Positions 1 through 5,177 of a DNA stretch of 5,177 nucleotides are shown in pieces (position 1 is the stretch's first letter; each line of letters opens with the position of its first letter). The position numbers and the translations under genes were made by a program. Location of the stretch: NCBI GenBank assembly GCA_011065005.1, contig JAAKFP010000203.1:1-5177 (forward strand), read 5' to 3'. The notes beneath the pieces are model-generated. The model ran no database searches, had not been told where the DNA came from, and saw only the letters and a program-made list of their open reading frames with translations. Origin of the DNA: Chlamydiota bacterium. GTDB taxonomy: Bacteria > Chlamydiota > Chlamydiia > Chlamydiales > Waddliaceae.

Positions 1-477
1 GTCTTTTCTCACCTGAGCAGGGTGTAAGTAGTCTAGAAAGAATTTTCCTCCTGATTGAAGATGATCCCGAACAATTTGGAAGACCTTAGCGTTATCCTTA
101 TCGTCATCAAAATATCCAAAAGAGGTAAACATATTGAGGACTACATCAAAGGTGCCGAGGTGTTCCAGATGATACATATCACCAATTTGAAACCTAAGGT
201 GTTTAGAAGGAACCATTTTTAGACATTTTTTTGCTTCATCAATTAGATATTCTGAGATGTCTATGCCAAGGACCTTATATCCTTTTTTAGCAAGTTCAAG
301 GGAATGCCTCCCCTTTCCGCACCCGAGATCTAAGATTTTCTCATCACCCTTTAACTTAAGTGCGTGAATTACAAAGTTTACCTGCTGTTCTGCCTCTTCA
401 GCACTCCGATAGGAGTAGAGTTTCAGGTAATCTTCGTTAAACCATTTTTTGTACCATGGAAGATCTTGTTCTGTCAT
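1..477 (-). CDS. class I SAM-dependent methyltransferase, N-terminal part (cut by window edge)
   Basis: Reading the minus strand from the ATG at 477 gives 159 codons without a stop up to the window edge, so the C-terminal part (roughly 90-100 residues by comparison with the usual ~250) lies outside. Seen directly: motif I ILDLGCGKGRHS at residues 48-59 (the glycine-rich SAM-binding loop), the acidic post-I strand GIDIS with Asp73, which should bind the ribose hydroxyls, IGD at 98-100, and DVVLNMFTSFGYF at 111-123, followed by an LQSGGKFFLDY strand at 140-150. The FTSFGYF segment and the SGG turn are typical of small cytosolic methyltransferases of the Methyltransf_25/11 type. The substrate cannot be read from the sequence. 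An AGAGG ribosome site (plus-strand 484-488) sits six bases before the start. The gene is transcribed divergently from the next one, so it need not share a function with the plus-strand genes. Confidence 0.9.
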   Translation of the reverse strand, partial: MTEQDLPWYKKWFNEDYLKLYSYRSAEEAEQQVNFVIHALKLKGDEKILDLGCGKGRHSLELAKKGYKVLGIDISEYLIDEAKKCLKMVPSKHLRFQIGDMYHLEHLGTFDVVLNMFTSFGYFDDDKDNAKVFQIVRDHLQSGGKFFLDYLHPAQVRKD

Positions 478-483
478 GTGTAA

Positions 484-488
484 CCTCT
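484..488 (-). promoter_or_regulatory. ribosome binding site of the methyltransferase
   Basis: The minus strand reads AGAGG, then six bases, then ATG at 477. This supports the chosen start for a gene whose other end is missing. Confidence 0.65.
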
Positions 489-558
489 ATCGCGAAATAC
501 AATGCTGTGTTAAACTGGATTCTATCCAATTGAGTTGCTAAGTCATAACAAATTCTAT

Positions 559-564
559 GAGGAA
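559..564 (+). promoter_or_regulatory. ribosome binding site deciding the start of the 106-residue protein
   Basis: GAGGAA lies six bases before the ATG at 571. The upstream in-frame start at 535 (TTG) has no comparable site, and this Shine-Dalgarno sequence would lie inside that longer version. The start at 571 is therefore preferred. Confidence 0.7.
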
Positions 565-570
565 ATACCA

Positions 571-891
571 ATGAATACTGCCTCAAAAGAACGCATAACA
601 GTAAAAATCTTCGTCGGATTTGAGACCAGCATTGAATTGCGAATGCATTTAAATCAAAGCAGTGCTTGGAAAAAAGCATCTTTCGAAAAAGGAGACACCC
701 TAAATCAGATTCTCGAGGTACGCTTTAATGAAAAAAACTATATTGGTCGTTACCTTGACAGCAAGATACTTACGATGAAAGACATGAAGGCTCTTTCGAC
801 CGAAATCCGGGGAAGCCTGCAAGAATACTGCCCTGAGATAAACTTTGACATGTTAAACATTAATATTTTCCCTCAAGTTTTTGTAGCATAA
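571..891 (+). CDS. hypothetical protein, 106 residues, soluble
   Basis: I do not recognise this protein. It opens MNTASKERITVKIFVGF and ends NIFPQVFVA before TAA. There is no signal peptide or membrane segment. The pattern suggests a small mixed alpha/beta domain: a strand around residues 8-16 (ITVKIFVGF), a helix around 19-35, a strand pair around 47-60 with many charged residues, a helix around 68-82 (MKDMKALSTEIRGSLQ), and a closing strand around 94-105. No catalytic or metal-binding motif is visible; the single cysteine is in the segment EYCPE. It is the first plus-strand gene after the divergent intergenic region, and 94 bases separate it from the HEAT-repeat gene. That gap is long enough for a separate promoter, so membership in the same operon is open. 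The well-placed GAGGAA site and a full-length open frame make it likely to be a real gene. Confidence 0.72.
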   Translation: MNTASKERITVKIFVGFETSIELRMHLNQSSAWKKASFEKGDTLNQILEVRFNEKNYIGRYLDSKILTMKDMKALSTEIRGSLQEYCPEINFDMLNINIFPQVFVA

Positions 892-973
892 GACACAAAT
901 GTTTCGATTAGTCCTAGGATCACAATCTCCAAGACGACGTGAGATACTCAGCTTCTTTAACATCTTATAAACT

Positions 974-979
974 AGAGGA
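974..979 (+). promoter_or_regulatory. ribosome binding site of the HEAT-repeat gene
   Basis: AGAGGA is followed by six bases and the ATG at 986. It supports the long N-terminus that carries the export signal, in preference to internal ATG codons such as Met51. Confidence 0.65.
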
Positions 980-985
980 AAAAGT

Positions 986-2719
986 ATGCTTCACCACATA
1001 ATCGATAAAAAAAGCGGCTTAAAAAACCTCACTTTCTGGAAATCCCATTTTTATTTCGTTCTTTACTTGGGGTTATTTCTCATTCTACACTCCCCTACGC
1101 TCCATTCCTATGAACCAAGCCGCATTCTCTATCTCATGCAATCTGGAGACATGTGCTCTGCCCTAAAGTTATACCATCAGCAGAAAGAGGAAACCGGTGA
1201 ACATAATCTAGATATTATTCAGAAAATGGGATTGATTCTCTTAGATCAAGGGTATAATAGCTCTGATCCGGACATCCAACTTTTAACCTTATTTGGAAGT
1301 GGCATCTCCGCCAATGACAGCACACAATATATCCTTGAGGAAGCGATCAAGTCTTGTAACCCTCAATTCCAACTCATCGCTCTAAATTTTCTCTCAAAAT
1401 TTCATAATGACGATGCGAACGATGAAATCAATCGACTCATGTCCTCAGATTTTCTGGCTATACGTCTTGAGGCCTGCTATCACCTTGCTGAAATGCAACA
1501 TCCTAAAGCTTCAGGGCAGATAGAATCTTTGCTGCAGAAGGTGCCGCCTGAGGCTATTTCGTTATTTCCTCAACTCTTCGCGATGACAGGCGATGCGGAG
1601 TCCATTAAATCCCTTCAAAGGCTTATGAATCATCCTTTAGAAGCCGTACGCATTGAAGCGATTCTTTCCGCAGCGAAATTTGGTCGTGATGACCTCTTAC
1701 CTGATATTCGCCGGCTATCTTCTCACCTTCGTGTATCGCAGCAGGAAGCTTGTGCGGTTGCTTTTGGCCAATTAAAAGATGAAAATTCTGTACAGCGCTT
1801 GCAAACATTAGCACAATCAACAACAACTTCGGTAAGGCTGGCTGCTTTGCAGGCCCTTTATCGTCTAGGAAGAGAAGAAGTTCGTCAGAATGTTGAAGAG
1901 ATCGCAAAAGAGGAAAACCTATTTGCTATTTTGCTTCTTGGAGAGATGCAGGGTGCCGAGCCCCTATTGTTGGAGCTAGCAAAGAGTAAAAATATTCATG
2001 CGCGAGTAAATGCTGCTTTAGCATTATTAGAACTTGGAGATTCAAGGAGCCTTCCGGCTTTATGCAACATTTTTCTTAAAGATTCTCGTGATTTGGCATT
2101 TGTTAAAACAGATACCTTTGGAAAAGGACTTCATGCATGGAAAGTAATTCCATCGGCACGACAAAATCTGCAAGATAATCCTATAGCTCTCGAACTATCA
2201 CTTAATATGCGAGAAACCGCCTTAGAGAAAGCTCTAGACCTACCTGAAAAGGCTTTTCTCAATCTTGCTCATACCCTCTTAGAACTACAACAAAACGATC
2301 TGGTTCCTCTCCTCTCTCGCCTCCTAGAAAATCTACAAACCCCTAGCGCCATTGAACTCTTAAAAATTCATCGTGAACAGATCGGAGCACCTCTCATCCG
2401 TAATTACTGCAACCTCGCTCTCTACAGTCTTAAAGAAGTGGGCCCCTACAGAAGCACTCTTCACGCGTGGATGGCCTCAAAGAAACAGTACGACCTGATA
2501 CAATTCAGACCTTATGTTCCATGGGAAAAGCGAAATGTGGAAGCTTATAAATACCAACTTACCCCTCAGGAAACATCTCGGCTGCTTGTTGAGGCTTTCG
2601 AATCATTGATTCAAACACAAGATGAGAACGCTATAGATATACTCCTTCACGCAATCCAATACGGCAACAGAAAAAACCGTTATGCATTGGCAGGTCTTCT
2701 GATACGCGCCACAAACTGA
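986..2719 (+). CDS. exported HEAT-repeat protein, 577 residues
   Basis: The N-terminus has a basic stretch (KK at 8-9, K13, K19) and then a hydrophobic segment at about 22-36 followed by SPTLHS. Cleavage after Ser41 is plausible, but the long n-region means an uncleaved anchor is also possible. The rest is almost all helical. HEAT-like helix pairs are visible at about 125-170, 155-185, 217-245 (LEAVRIEAILSAAKFG), 248-277, 280-308 (TSVRLAALQALYRLG) and 336-365 (IHARVNAALALLELGD), each with the usual Val-Arg and Ala/Leu pattern and a short Gly/Asp turn. After about 370 the repeats become less regular, and a distinct C-terminal helical part includes QFRPYVPWEKR at about 506-516. HEAT arrays are protein-binding scaffolds; no catalytic site is seen. 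The TGA stop lies 17 bases before the lptD start, and the stop codon overlaps the GAGGA upstream of it, so the two are very likely co-transcribed. I infer a periplasmic role tied to outer-membrane assembly. From memory, chlamydiae carry HEAT proteins of this kind, but the exact orthologue is not established here. Confidence 0.88.
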   Translation: MLHHIIDKKSGLKNLTFWKSHFYFVLYLGLFLILHSPTLHSYEPSRILYLMQSGDMCSALKLYHQQKEETGEHNLDIIQKMGLILLDQGYNSSDPDIQLLTLFGSGISANDSTQYILEEAIKSCNPQFQLIALNFLSKFHNDDANDEINRLMSSDFLAIRLEACYHLAEMQHPKASGQIESLLQKVPPEAISLFPQLFAMTGDAESIKSLQRLMNHPLEAVRIEAILSAAKFGRDDLLPDIRRLSSHLRVSQQEACAVAFGQLKDENSVQRLQTLAQSTTTSVRLAALQALYRLGREEVRQNVEEIAKEENLFAILLLGEMQGAEPLLLELAKSKNIHARVNAALALLELGDSRSLPALCNIFLKDSRDLAFVKTDTFGKGLHAWKVIPSARQNLQDNPIALELSLNMRETALEKALDLPEKAFLNLAHTLLELQQNDLVPLLSRLLENLQTPSAIELLKIHREQIGAPLIRNYCNLALYSLKEVGPYRSTLHAWMASKKQYDLIQFRPYVPWEKRNVEAYKYQLTPQETSRLLVEAFESLIQTQDENAIDILLHAIQYGNRKNRYALAGLLIRATN

Positions 2720-2723
2720 GGAA

Positions 2724-2730
2724 AAGAGAA
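2724..2730 (+). promoter_or_regulatory. ribosome binding site for the GTG start of lptD
   Basis: AAGAGAA ends six bases before GTG 2737, within a purine-rich run that begins with GAGGA at 2718. A second candidate, AGAAGAGA at 2740-2747, would serve the in-frame GTG at 2755. An in-frame TAG at 2731-2733 rules out any earlier start. Confidence 0.45.
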
Positions 2731-2736
2731 TAGAGT

Positions 2737-4944
2737 GTGAGAAGAGAAATAAGAGTGACAAGAAATTCAACGCAAAGACGCAAAGACGCAAAGAATACAA
2801 AGAAAATCTCTCTTTTCTCTTTGCGCCTTTGCGCCTTTGCGTTGAATTTCCTCGCACTCTGCTCCCTCTCTCCCCCCCTCTACTCGGTTACCGTCGATCT
2901 TCGAGAACCAACATTTTCTGAGGGAGTCCTAACAACAGAGAAAGGTGGGGTCATTTCTGCTCCAAATTTGAGAGTCCAAGCACGAAAAATCTGTTATACT
3001 CGAAAAGAGGTAGAAGGTCAGCAAATTGTCTATTTGGAAGCCGAGAAGGATATCATCCTTGAGTTTGGGGAATACATTTTTGTTGGCAAAAGGCTAGAGT
3101 ATGACTTTCAAGAGAAAAGAGGTATTCTTTATGACGGCAGAACAGCGGCGGAACCTTGGTTTCTTGGAGGAGAAGAGATCCACCTCTGCCCAGATGGGAG
3201 TTACACTATCCACCATGGATTTGCAACAACTTCAGAAAACTATAAAACCGACTGGCAAATTGAAACTGAAGAAGCCAAGCTCACAGACGGCAGACTTTTT
3301 TCTGCGCGGAATGTAAAGTTCCGATATTTTTCTCTTCCCTTGTTCTGGATGCCTTCATTTTGTATGAATCTCGATACAATCTTCGACTCCCCTTTTCGAT
3401 ACACAGTACGCACTGGAGGAACACAAGGACCTAGGGTTGGGTTGACGTACGAGGTCTTTTCCTGGAAAAGGTTGAAATCCCTTCTTCTTCTTGACTATCG
3501 CATAAAAAAAGGGCTCGGAGGAGGCTTTGAACTGCACTACAAGTCCCCCAATCGAAAAGAATTGTTCCATAGCATCAACTACATTGCTCAGGACACCACC
3601 CGTTTCGATCAAAAGAAACGTACAAGGTACCGTTTACAAGGCACCTATAGCAATCTCCTCGATTGTGATCGTAGCAGTATCCTTCTCACTTACGACAAAC
3701 TTAGCGATAAGGATATGGCAACAGATTACAACGACAAAGACCTCCGCCTTGACACAGCTCGGCGAACACAACTCGACCTTCGCAGGCAAGAGAACGATTG
3801 GATTCTGACCTTCCTCGCCAGAATCCGGGTCAACAGCTTCCAAACCGTAAAACAACAGCTTCCAACCCTCTCTGGAAGTCTGCGTCCGTTTGAAATTGGC
3901 AGAACGGGAATTATCTCTGACAACCGTTGTAAACTTTCCTATCTTGAACTAGAGCACACAGACAAGCAAGCCGATGACGACGATTTTAATTCCCCTCGCT
4001 ATGAGCTATCAAATAAACTCTATCGCCCATTTCAATGGGGACACATAAACTTCACACCCGAAGTTGGAACAGTAGCGATATACTATGGAAATAATTCCGA
4101 CAAGTTCGACAGATGGATGACCATCGGTCTCTTTGAATTTGAGGCCAATACCAATCTCCATCGCTTGTATGGAAACTGTAAAAATGTGATCTCTCCCTAT
4201 CTCAGATACAAATACTTCACACACCCCTCAACCTCCCCAGATGGTCATTTCATATTTGATATCGACGACGGCTGGTATTTTATAAACTCACTGAGGTTCG
4301 GCCTCAACAACAACCTTTACACAAAAACATCCAATGGCTGCATCTACCGGAAAATCTATACCGACATCTACGCCTTTGCCTTTATTGACTCAGATAAGAT
4401 CCCTAACACCGTTCCCAAGGTCTATGCCAAGGTAGTGTATAACTTCACTCCCTTCCTTCGTTCAACAACTCTCAGCGCATGGGATACAAAACGAAATATG
4501 CTCGACCACATAAACACTCGTTTAGAATGGAGCATCAACCCCGACATTGCCATCTCTGCGGAATATCGACACCGTAGCCCCTACGACTGGCGTAAAGTTG
4601 ATCACACCAATTTTATTCTCGATTCCTTTAGAAATGTTGATAAATTGCGCGAGTCAACCTTGTCAGACCAAAGAGATACTCTTCTTCTTAACTTCTTCTA
4701 TCGATTCCATCTAAACTGGGCCTTAGGCCTTCAATCACGTAGCGGCTGGAATCGCTTTGAGGAAGAACCTAACTACAATGAATACCAAGTCGATCTCTTC
4801 GGCAGCTTTCGTTCGGCCTGGCATCTAAGACTTTCCTATAGACACAGAGAAGATGATGACCGGTTCATCATAAACCTCTCCGTAGGCCTCAAAAGGCCTG
4901 ACAGCTCCTATGGTAAATGCCTTGTTCCCTGCATAGAATTTTAG
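2737..4944 (+). CDS. lptD: LptD/OstA-family outer-membrane LPS-assembly protein, 735 residues
   Basis: LptD inserts lipopolysaccharide into the outer leaflet of the outer membrane, receiving it from the periplasmic LptA bridge and working with the lipoprotein LptE. Seen here: a signal peptide (basic residues 2-23, hydrophobic 31-44, likely cleavage after Ser50); an LptA-like beta-jellyroll at about 51-190 with repeating strands (GVISAPNLRVQARKICY, EAEKDIILEFGEYIFVGKRL, DWQIETEEAKLTDGRLFSA); the linker into the barrel, RNVKFRYFSLPLFWMPSF at 191-208, matching the conserved 'P-hydrophobic-W/Y-P' region of the family; then a long stretch of alternating aromatic and polar strands to the end. The final residue is Phe, usual for barrel proteins. 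Length is close to the E. coli protein (784). The start is odd: the first ATG in frame is codon 205, so translation must begin at GTG 2737 or GTG 2755, and codons 9-38 lie within a palindromic repeat. Cysteines at 86 and 151 (jellyroll) and 728 and 732 (C-terminus) recall the disulfide arrangement of LptD. Family assignment is firm; the symbol assumes orthology. Confidence 0.87.
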   Translation: MRREIRVTRNSTQRRKDAKNTKKISLFSLRLCAFALNFLALCSLSPPLYSVTVDLREPTFSEGVLTTEKGGVISAPNLRVQARKICYTRKEVEGQQIVYLEAEKDIILEFGEYIFVGKRLEYDFQEKRGILYDGRTAAEPWFLGGEEIHLCPDGSYTIHHGFATTSENYKTDWQIETEEAKLTDGRLFSARNVKFRYFSLPLFWMPSFCMNLDTIFDSPFRYTVRTGGTQGPRVGLTYEVFSWKRLKSLLLLDYRIKKGLGGGFELHYKSPNRKELFHSINYIAQDTTRFDQKKRTRYRLQGTYSNLLDCDRSSILLTYDKLSDKDMATDYNDKDLRLDTARRTQLDLRRQENDWILTFLARIRVNSFQTVKQQLPTLSGSLRPFEIGRTGIISDNRCKLSYLELEHTDKQADDDDFNSPRYELSNKLYRPFQWGHINFTPEVGTVAIYYGNNSDKFDRWMTIGLFEFEANTNLHRLYGNCKNVISPYLRYKYFTHPSTSPDGHFIFDIDDGWYFINSLRFGLNNNLYTKTSNGCIYRKIYTDIYAFAFIDSDKIPNTVPKVYAKVVYNFTPFLRSTTLSAWDTKRNMLDHINTRLEWSINPDIAISAEYRHRSPYDWRKVDHTNFILDSFRNVDKLRESTLSDQRDTLLLNFFYRFHLNWALGLQSRSGWNRFEEEPNYNEYQVDLFGSFRSAWHLRLSYRHREDDDRFIINLSVGLKRPDSSYGKCLVPCIEF
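2762..2850. repeat. long palindromic CGCAAAG-type repeat inside the lptD signal-peptide codons
   Basis: The left arm at 2762-2794 and right arm at 2818-2850 are inverted copies, 33 bases each with 31 matches; the two mismatches are A2778/C2834 and A2786/C2826. Each arm carries three tandem eight-base units: CGCAAAGA on the left and its complement, built on CGCCTTTG, on the right. The 23-base spacer adds a small inner pair, GAAAA (2802-2806) with TTTTC (2813-2817). On the minus-strand transcript both mismatches would become G-U pairs. CGCAAAG-type palindromes are known as dispersed repeats in many bacterial phyla and often appear as spurious ORFs with the peptide signatures STQRRK and LRLC, both present here. 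The element could form a very stable hairpin in the mRNA starting 25 bases after the GTG. Confidence 0.93.
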
Positions 4945-4963
4945 TAACCGTTCACCTTTATCT

Positions 4964-5012
4964 GTTAACCGCGAAGAACGCGAAGAGGCGAAGATTACGC
5001 GAAGTTTTTTTT
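4964..5012. repeat. tandem CGCGAAG repeat and T8 run after lptD
   Basis: Beginning 20 bases after the lptD stop, the core CGCGAAG occurs at 4970-4976, 4979-4985 and 4998-5004, with a variant GGCGAAG at 4987-4993, giving a spacing of 8 to 11 bases. It opens with GTTAACC and ends in eight Ts (5005-5012). The design resembles one arm of the palindrome at 2762-2850 (short tandem units built on GCRAAG), but no complementary CTTCGCG arm follows, so it is either a half element or a different family. It forms no hairpin by itself. Confidence 0.75.
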
Positions 5013-5026
5013 AGAATTTCAGAACT

Positions 5027-5060
5027 CCGGAAAGGGCCGGGAAAGGGGCCGGGACTGGGG
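5027..5060 (+). repeat. G-rich imperfect tandem array with G-quadruplex potential
   Basis: Three imperfect units follow one another: CCGGAAAGGG (5027-5036), CCGGGAAAGGGG (5037-5048) and CCGGGACTGGGG (5049-5060). Together they give five G-runs of three or four (5034-5036, 5039-5041, 5045-5048, 5051-5053, 5057-5060) separated by two or three bases. This meets the standard G3+N1-7 pattern for a G-quadruplex on the plus strand, that is, in any transcript reading through from lptD. Confidence 0.75.
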
Positions 5061-5081
5061 TGAAACGAATGGAGGTTTTTG

Positions 5082-5177
5082 ATGGGAAAATATATTCAAT
5101 TTTTACCCCCTAATTCTTGGACCACATTTTGCAACCCTTCTGACGCCCTCCGGGCTAGCTCTTTTGTTGGAACGTGA
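5082..5177 (+). CDS. possible 31-residue ORF with a strong ribosome site (doubtful)
   Basis: GGAGG at 5071-5075 is followed by six bases and ATG at 5082. The frame runs MGKYIQFLPPNSWTT to SSFVGT and stops at TGA on the last base of the window. The initiation signal is the best in the window, but the peptide has no recognisable domain, signal or membrane segment. The same bases give a more protein-like reading on the minus strand. The two readings conflict, and at most one is likely to be real. Confidence 0.2.
   Translation: MGKYIQFLPPNSWTTFCNPSDALRASSFVGT
5096..5176 (-). CDS. possible C-terminal end of a minus-strand protein (doubtful, cut by window edge)
   Basis: Read on the minus strand from the right edge, the frame gives HVPTKELARRASEG, then LQNVVQELGGKN and a TGA at 5098-5096. 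The composition (a charged amphipathic helix followed by a Gly-Gly-Lys-Asn tail) looks more like a protein end than random sequence and would make a convergent neighbour to lptD. Only 26 residues are visible, so this could also be repeat-derived or chance. Confidence 0.25.
   Translation of the reverse strand, partial: HVPTKELARRASEGLQNVVQELGGKN
5144..5154. repeat. small GC-rich palindrome
   Basis: GCCC-TCC-GGGC can form a four-pair hairpin; on the plus strand TAGCTCTTTT follows. It is too short to call a terminator, but it could be a weak one or part of a REP-like element in this repeat-rich tail. Confidence 0.25.

Noticed and set aside
530..558. Sigma-70 promoter TTGAGT - 17 - TTCTAT for the 106-residue gene
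   Set aside because: The -10 match is only three of six and it lies directly against the ribosome site, leaving no room for a normal leader.
437..679. 80-residue minus-strand ORF across the divergent intergenic region
   Set aside because: It overlaps both the methyltransferase start and the 106-residue gene, has no recognisable domain, and is in a different frame from the well-supported methyltransferase.
912..919. TCCTAGGA palindrome between the small gene and the HEAT gene
   Set aside because: An eight-base palindrome is expected by chance in a window of this size, and it has no loop, T-run or flanking symmetry to suggest an operator or terminator.
965..970. TTATAA as a -10 box for the HEAT gene
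   Set aside because: No recognisable -35 element lies 16-18 bases upstream, and the box is only a few bases before the ribosome site.
1623..1907. 94-residue minus-strand ORF inside the HEAT gene
   Set aside because: It is antisense to well-formed HEAT repeats and is explained by their Leu/Ala-rich codons.
2762..2850. CRISPR-like or insertion-sequence interpretation of the tandem units
   Set aside because: The units are eight bases long with no spacers of uniform length, and there is no transposase gene or clear target duplication; a dispersed palindromic repeat fits better.
2603..2857. 84-residue minus-strand ORF with a signal-peptide-like start
   Set aside because: Its first part is the palindrome read backwards and the remainder is antisense to the end of the HEAT gene. 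No separate ribosome site or protein family supports it, so it is discussed only as a property of the repeat.
2851..2868. Lipobox ending at Cys42 in the LptD N-terminus
   Set aside because: The sequence LALC has Leu at the -1 position, which is unfavourable, and LptD proteins are barrels, not lipoproteins.
3101..3923. Several 65-93 residue ORFs on both strands inside lptD
   Set aside because: They lie in other frames of a gene with clear family features and show no domains or initiation signals of their own.
5001..5012. Intrinsic terminator after lptD, suggested by eight Ts
   Set aside because: No GC-rich stem precedes the T-run; the CGCGAAG units are direct, not inverted, repeats.

Overview
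The window holds a diderm (Gram-negative) bacterial chromosome segment. That follows from a clear outer-membrane LPS-assembly protein of the LptD/OstA family, preceded by an exported HEAT-repeat protein. The moderate G+C, purine-rich AGAGGA-type ribosome sites and general look of the HEAT and LptD proteins suggest a member of the Chlamydiota, probably an environmental chlamydia-like organism. This assignment rests on recollection of family style and not on a search.

Layout. (1) Positions 1-477, minus strand: the first 159 residues of a class I SAM-dependent methyltransferase, cut by the left window edge. (2) 478-570: short divergent intergenic region with a ribosome site for each side. (3) 571-891, plus: an unrecognised 106-residue soluble protein. 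(4) 986-2719, plus: a 577-residue secreted or membrane-anchored HEAT-repeat protein. (5) 2737-4944, plus: an LptD-like protein with no ATG in its first 200 codons, starting at GTG 17 nt after the HEAT gene. (6) 4945-5177: a non-coding or weakly coding tail with a tandem CGCGAAG repeat, a T8 run, a G-rich array able to form a G-quadruplex, and two competing short reading frames cut by or ending at the window edge.

The HEAT gene and lptD are almost certainly co-transcribed, which suggests, without proving, that the exported HEAT protein works in outer-membrane or LPS assembly. The most unusual observation is that a long palindromic repeat of the CGCAAAG type (2762-2850) lies inside the lptD reading frame. 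It supplies most of the basic n-region and the first half of the hydrophobic core of the signal peptide. Because the repeat is palindromic, it encodes almost the same signal-like peptide on the opposite strand. A second repeat with a related tandem motif follows the lptD stop codon, so the gene is bracketed by repeats.
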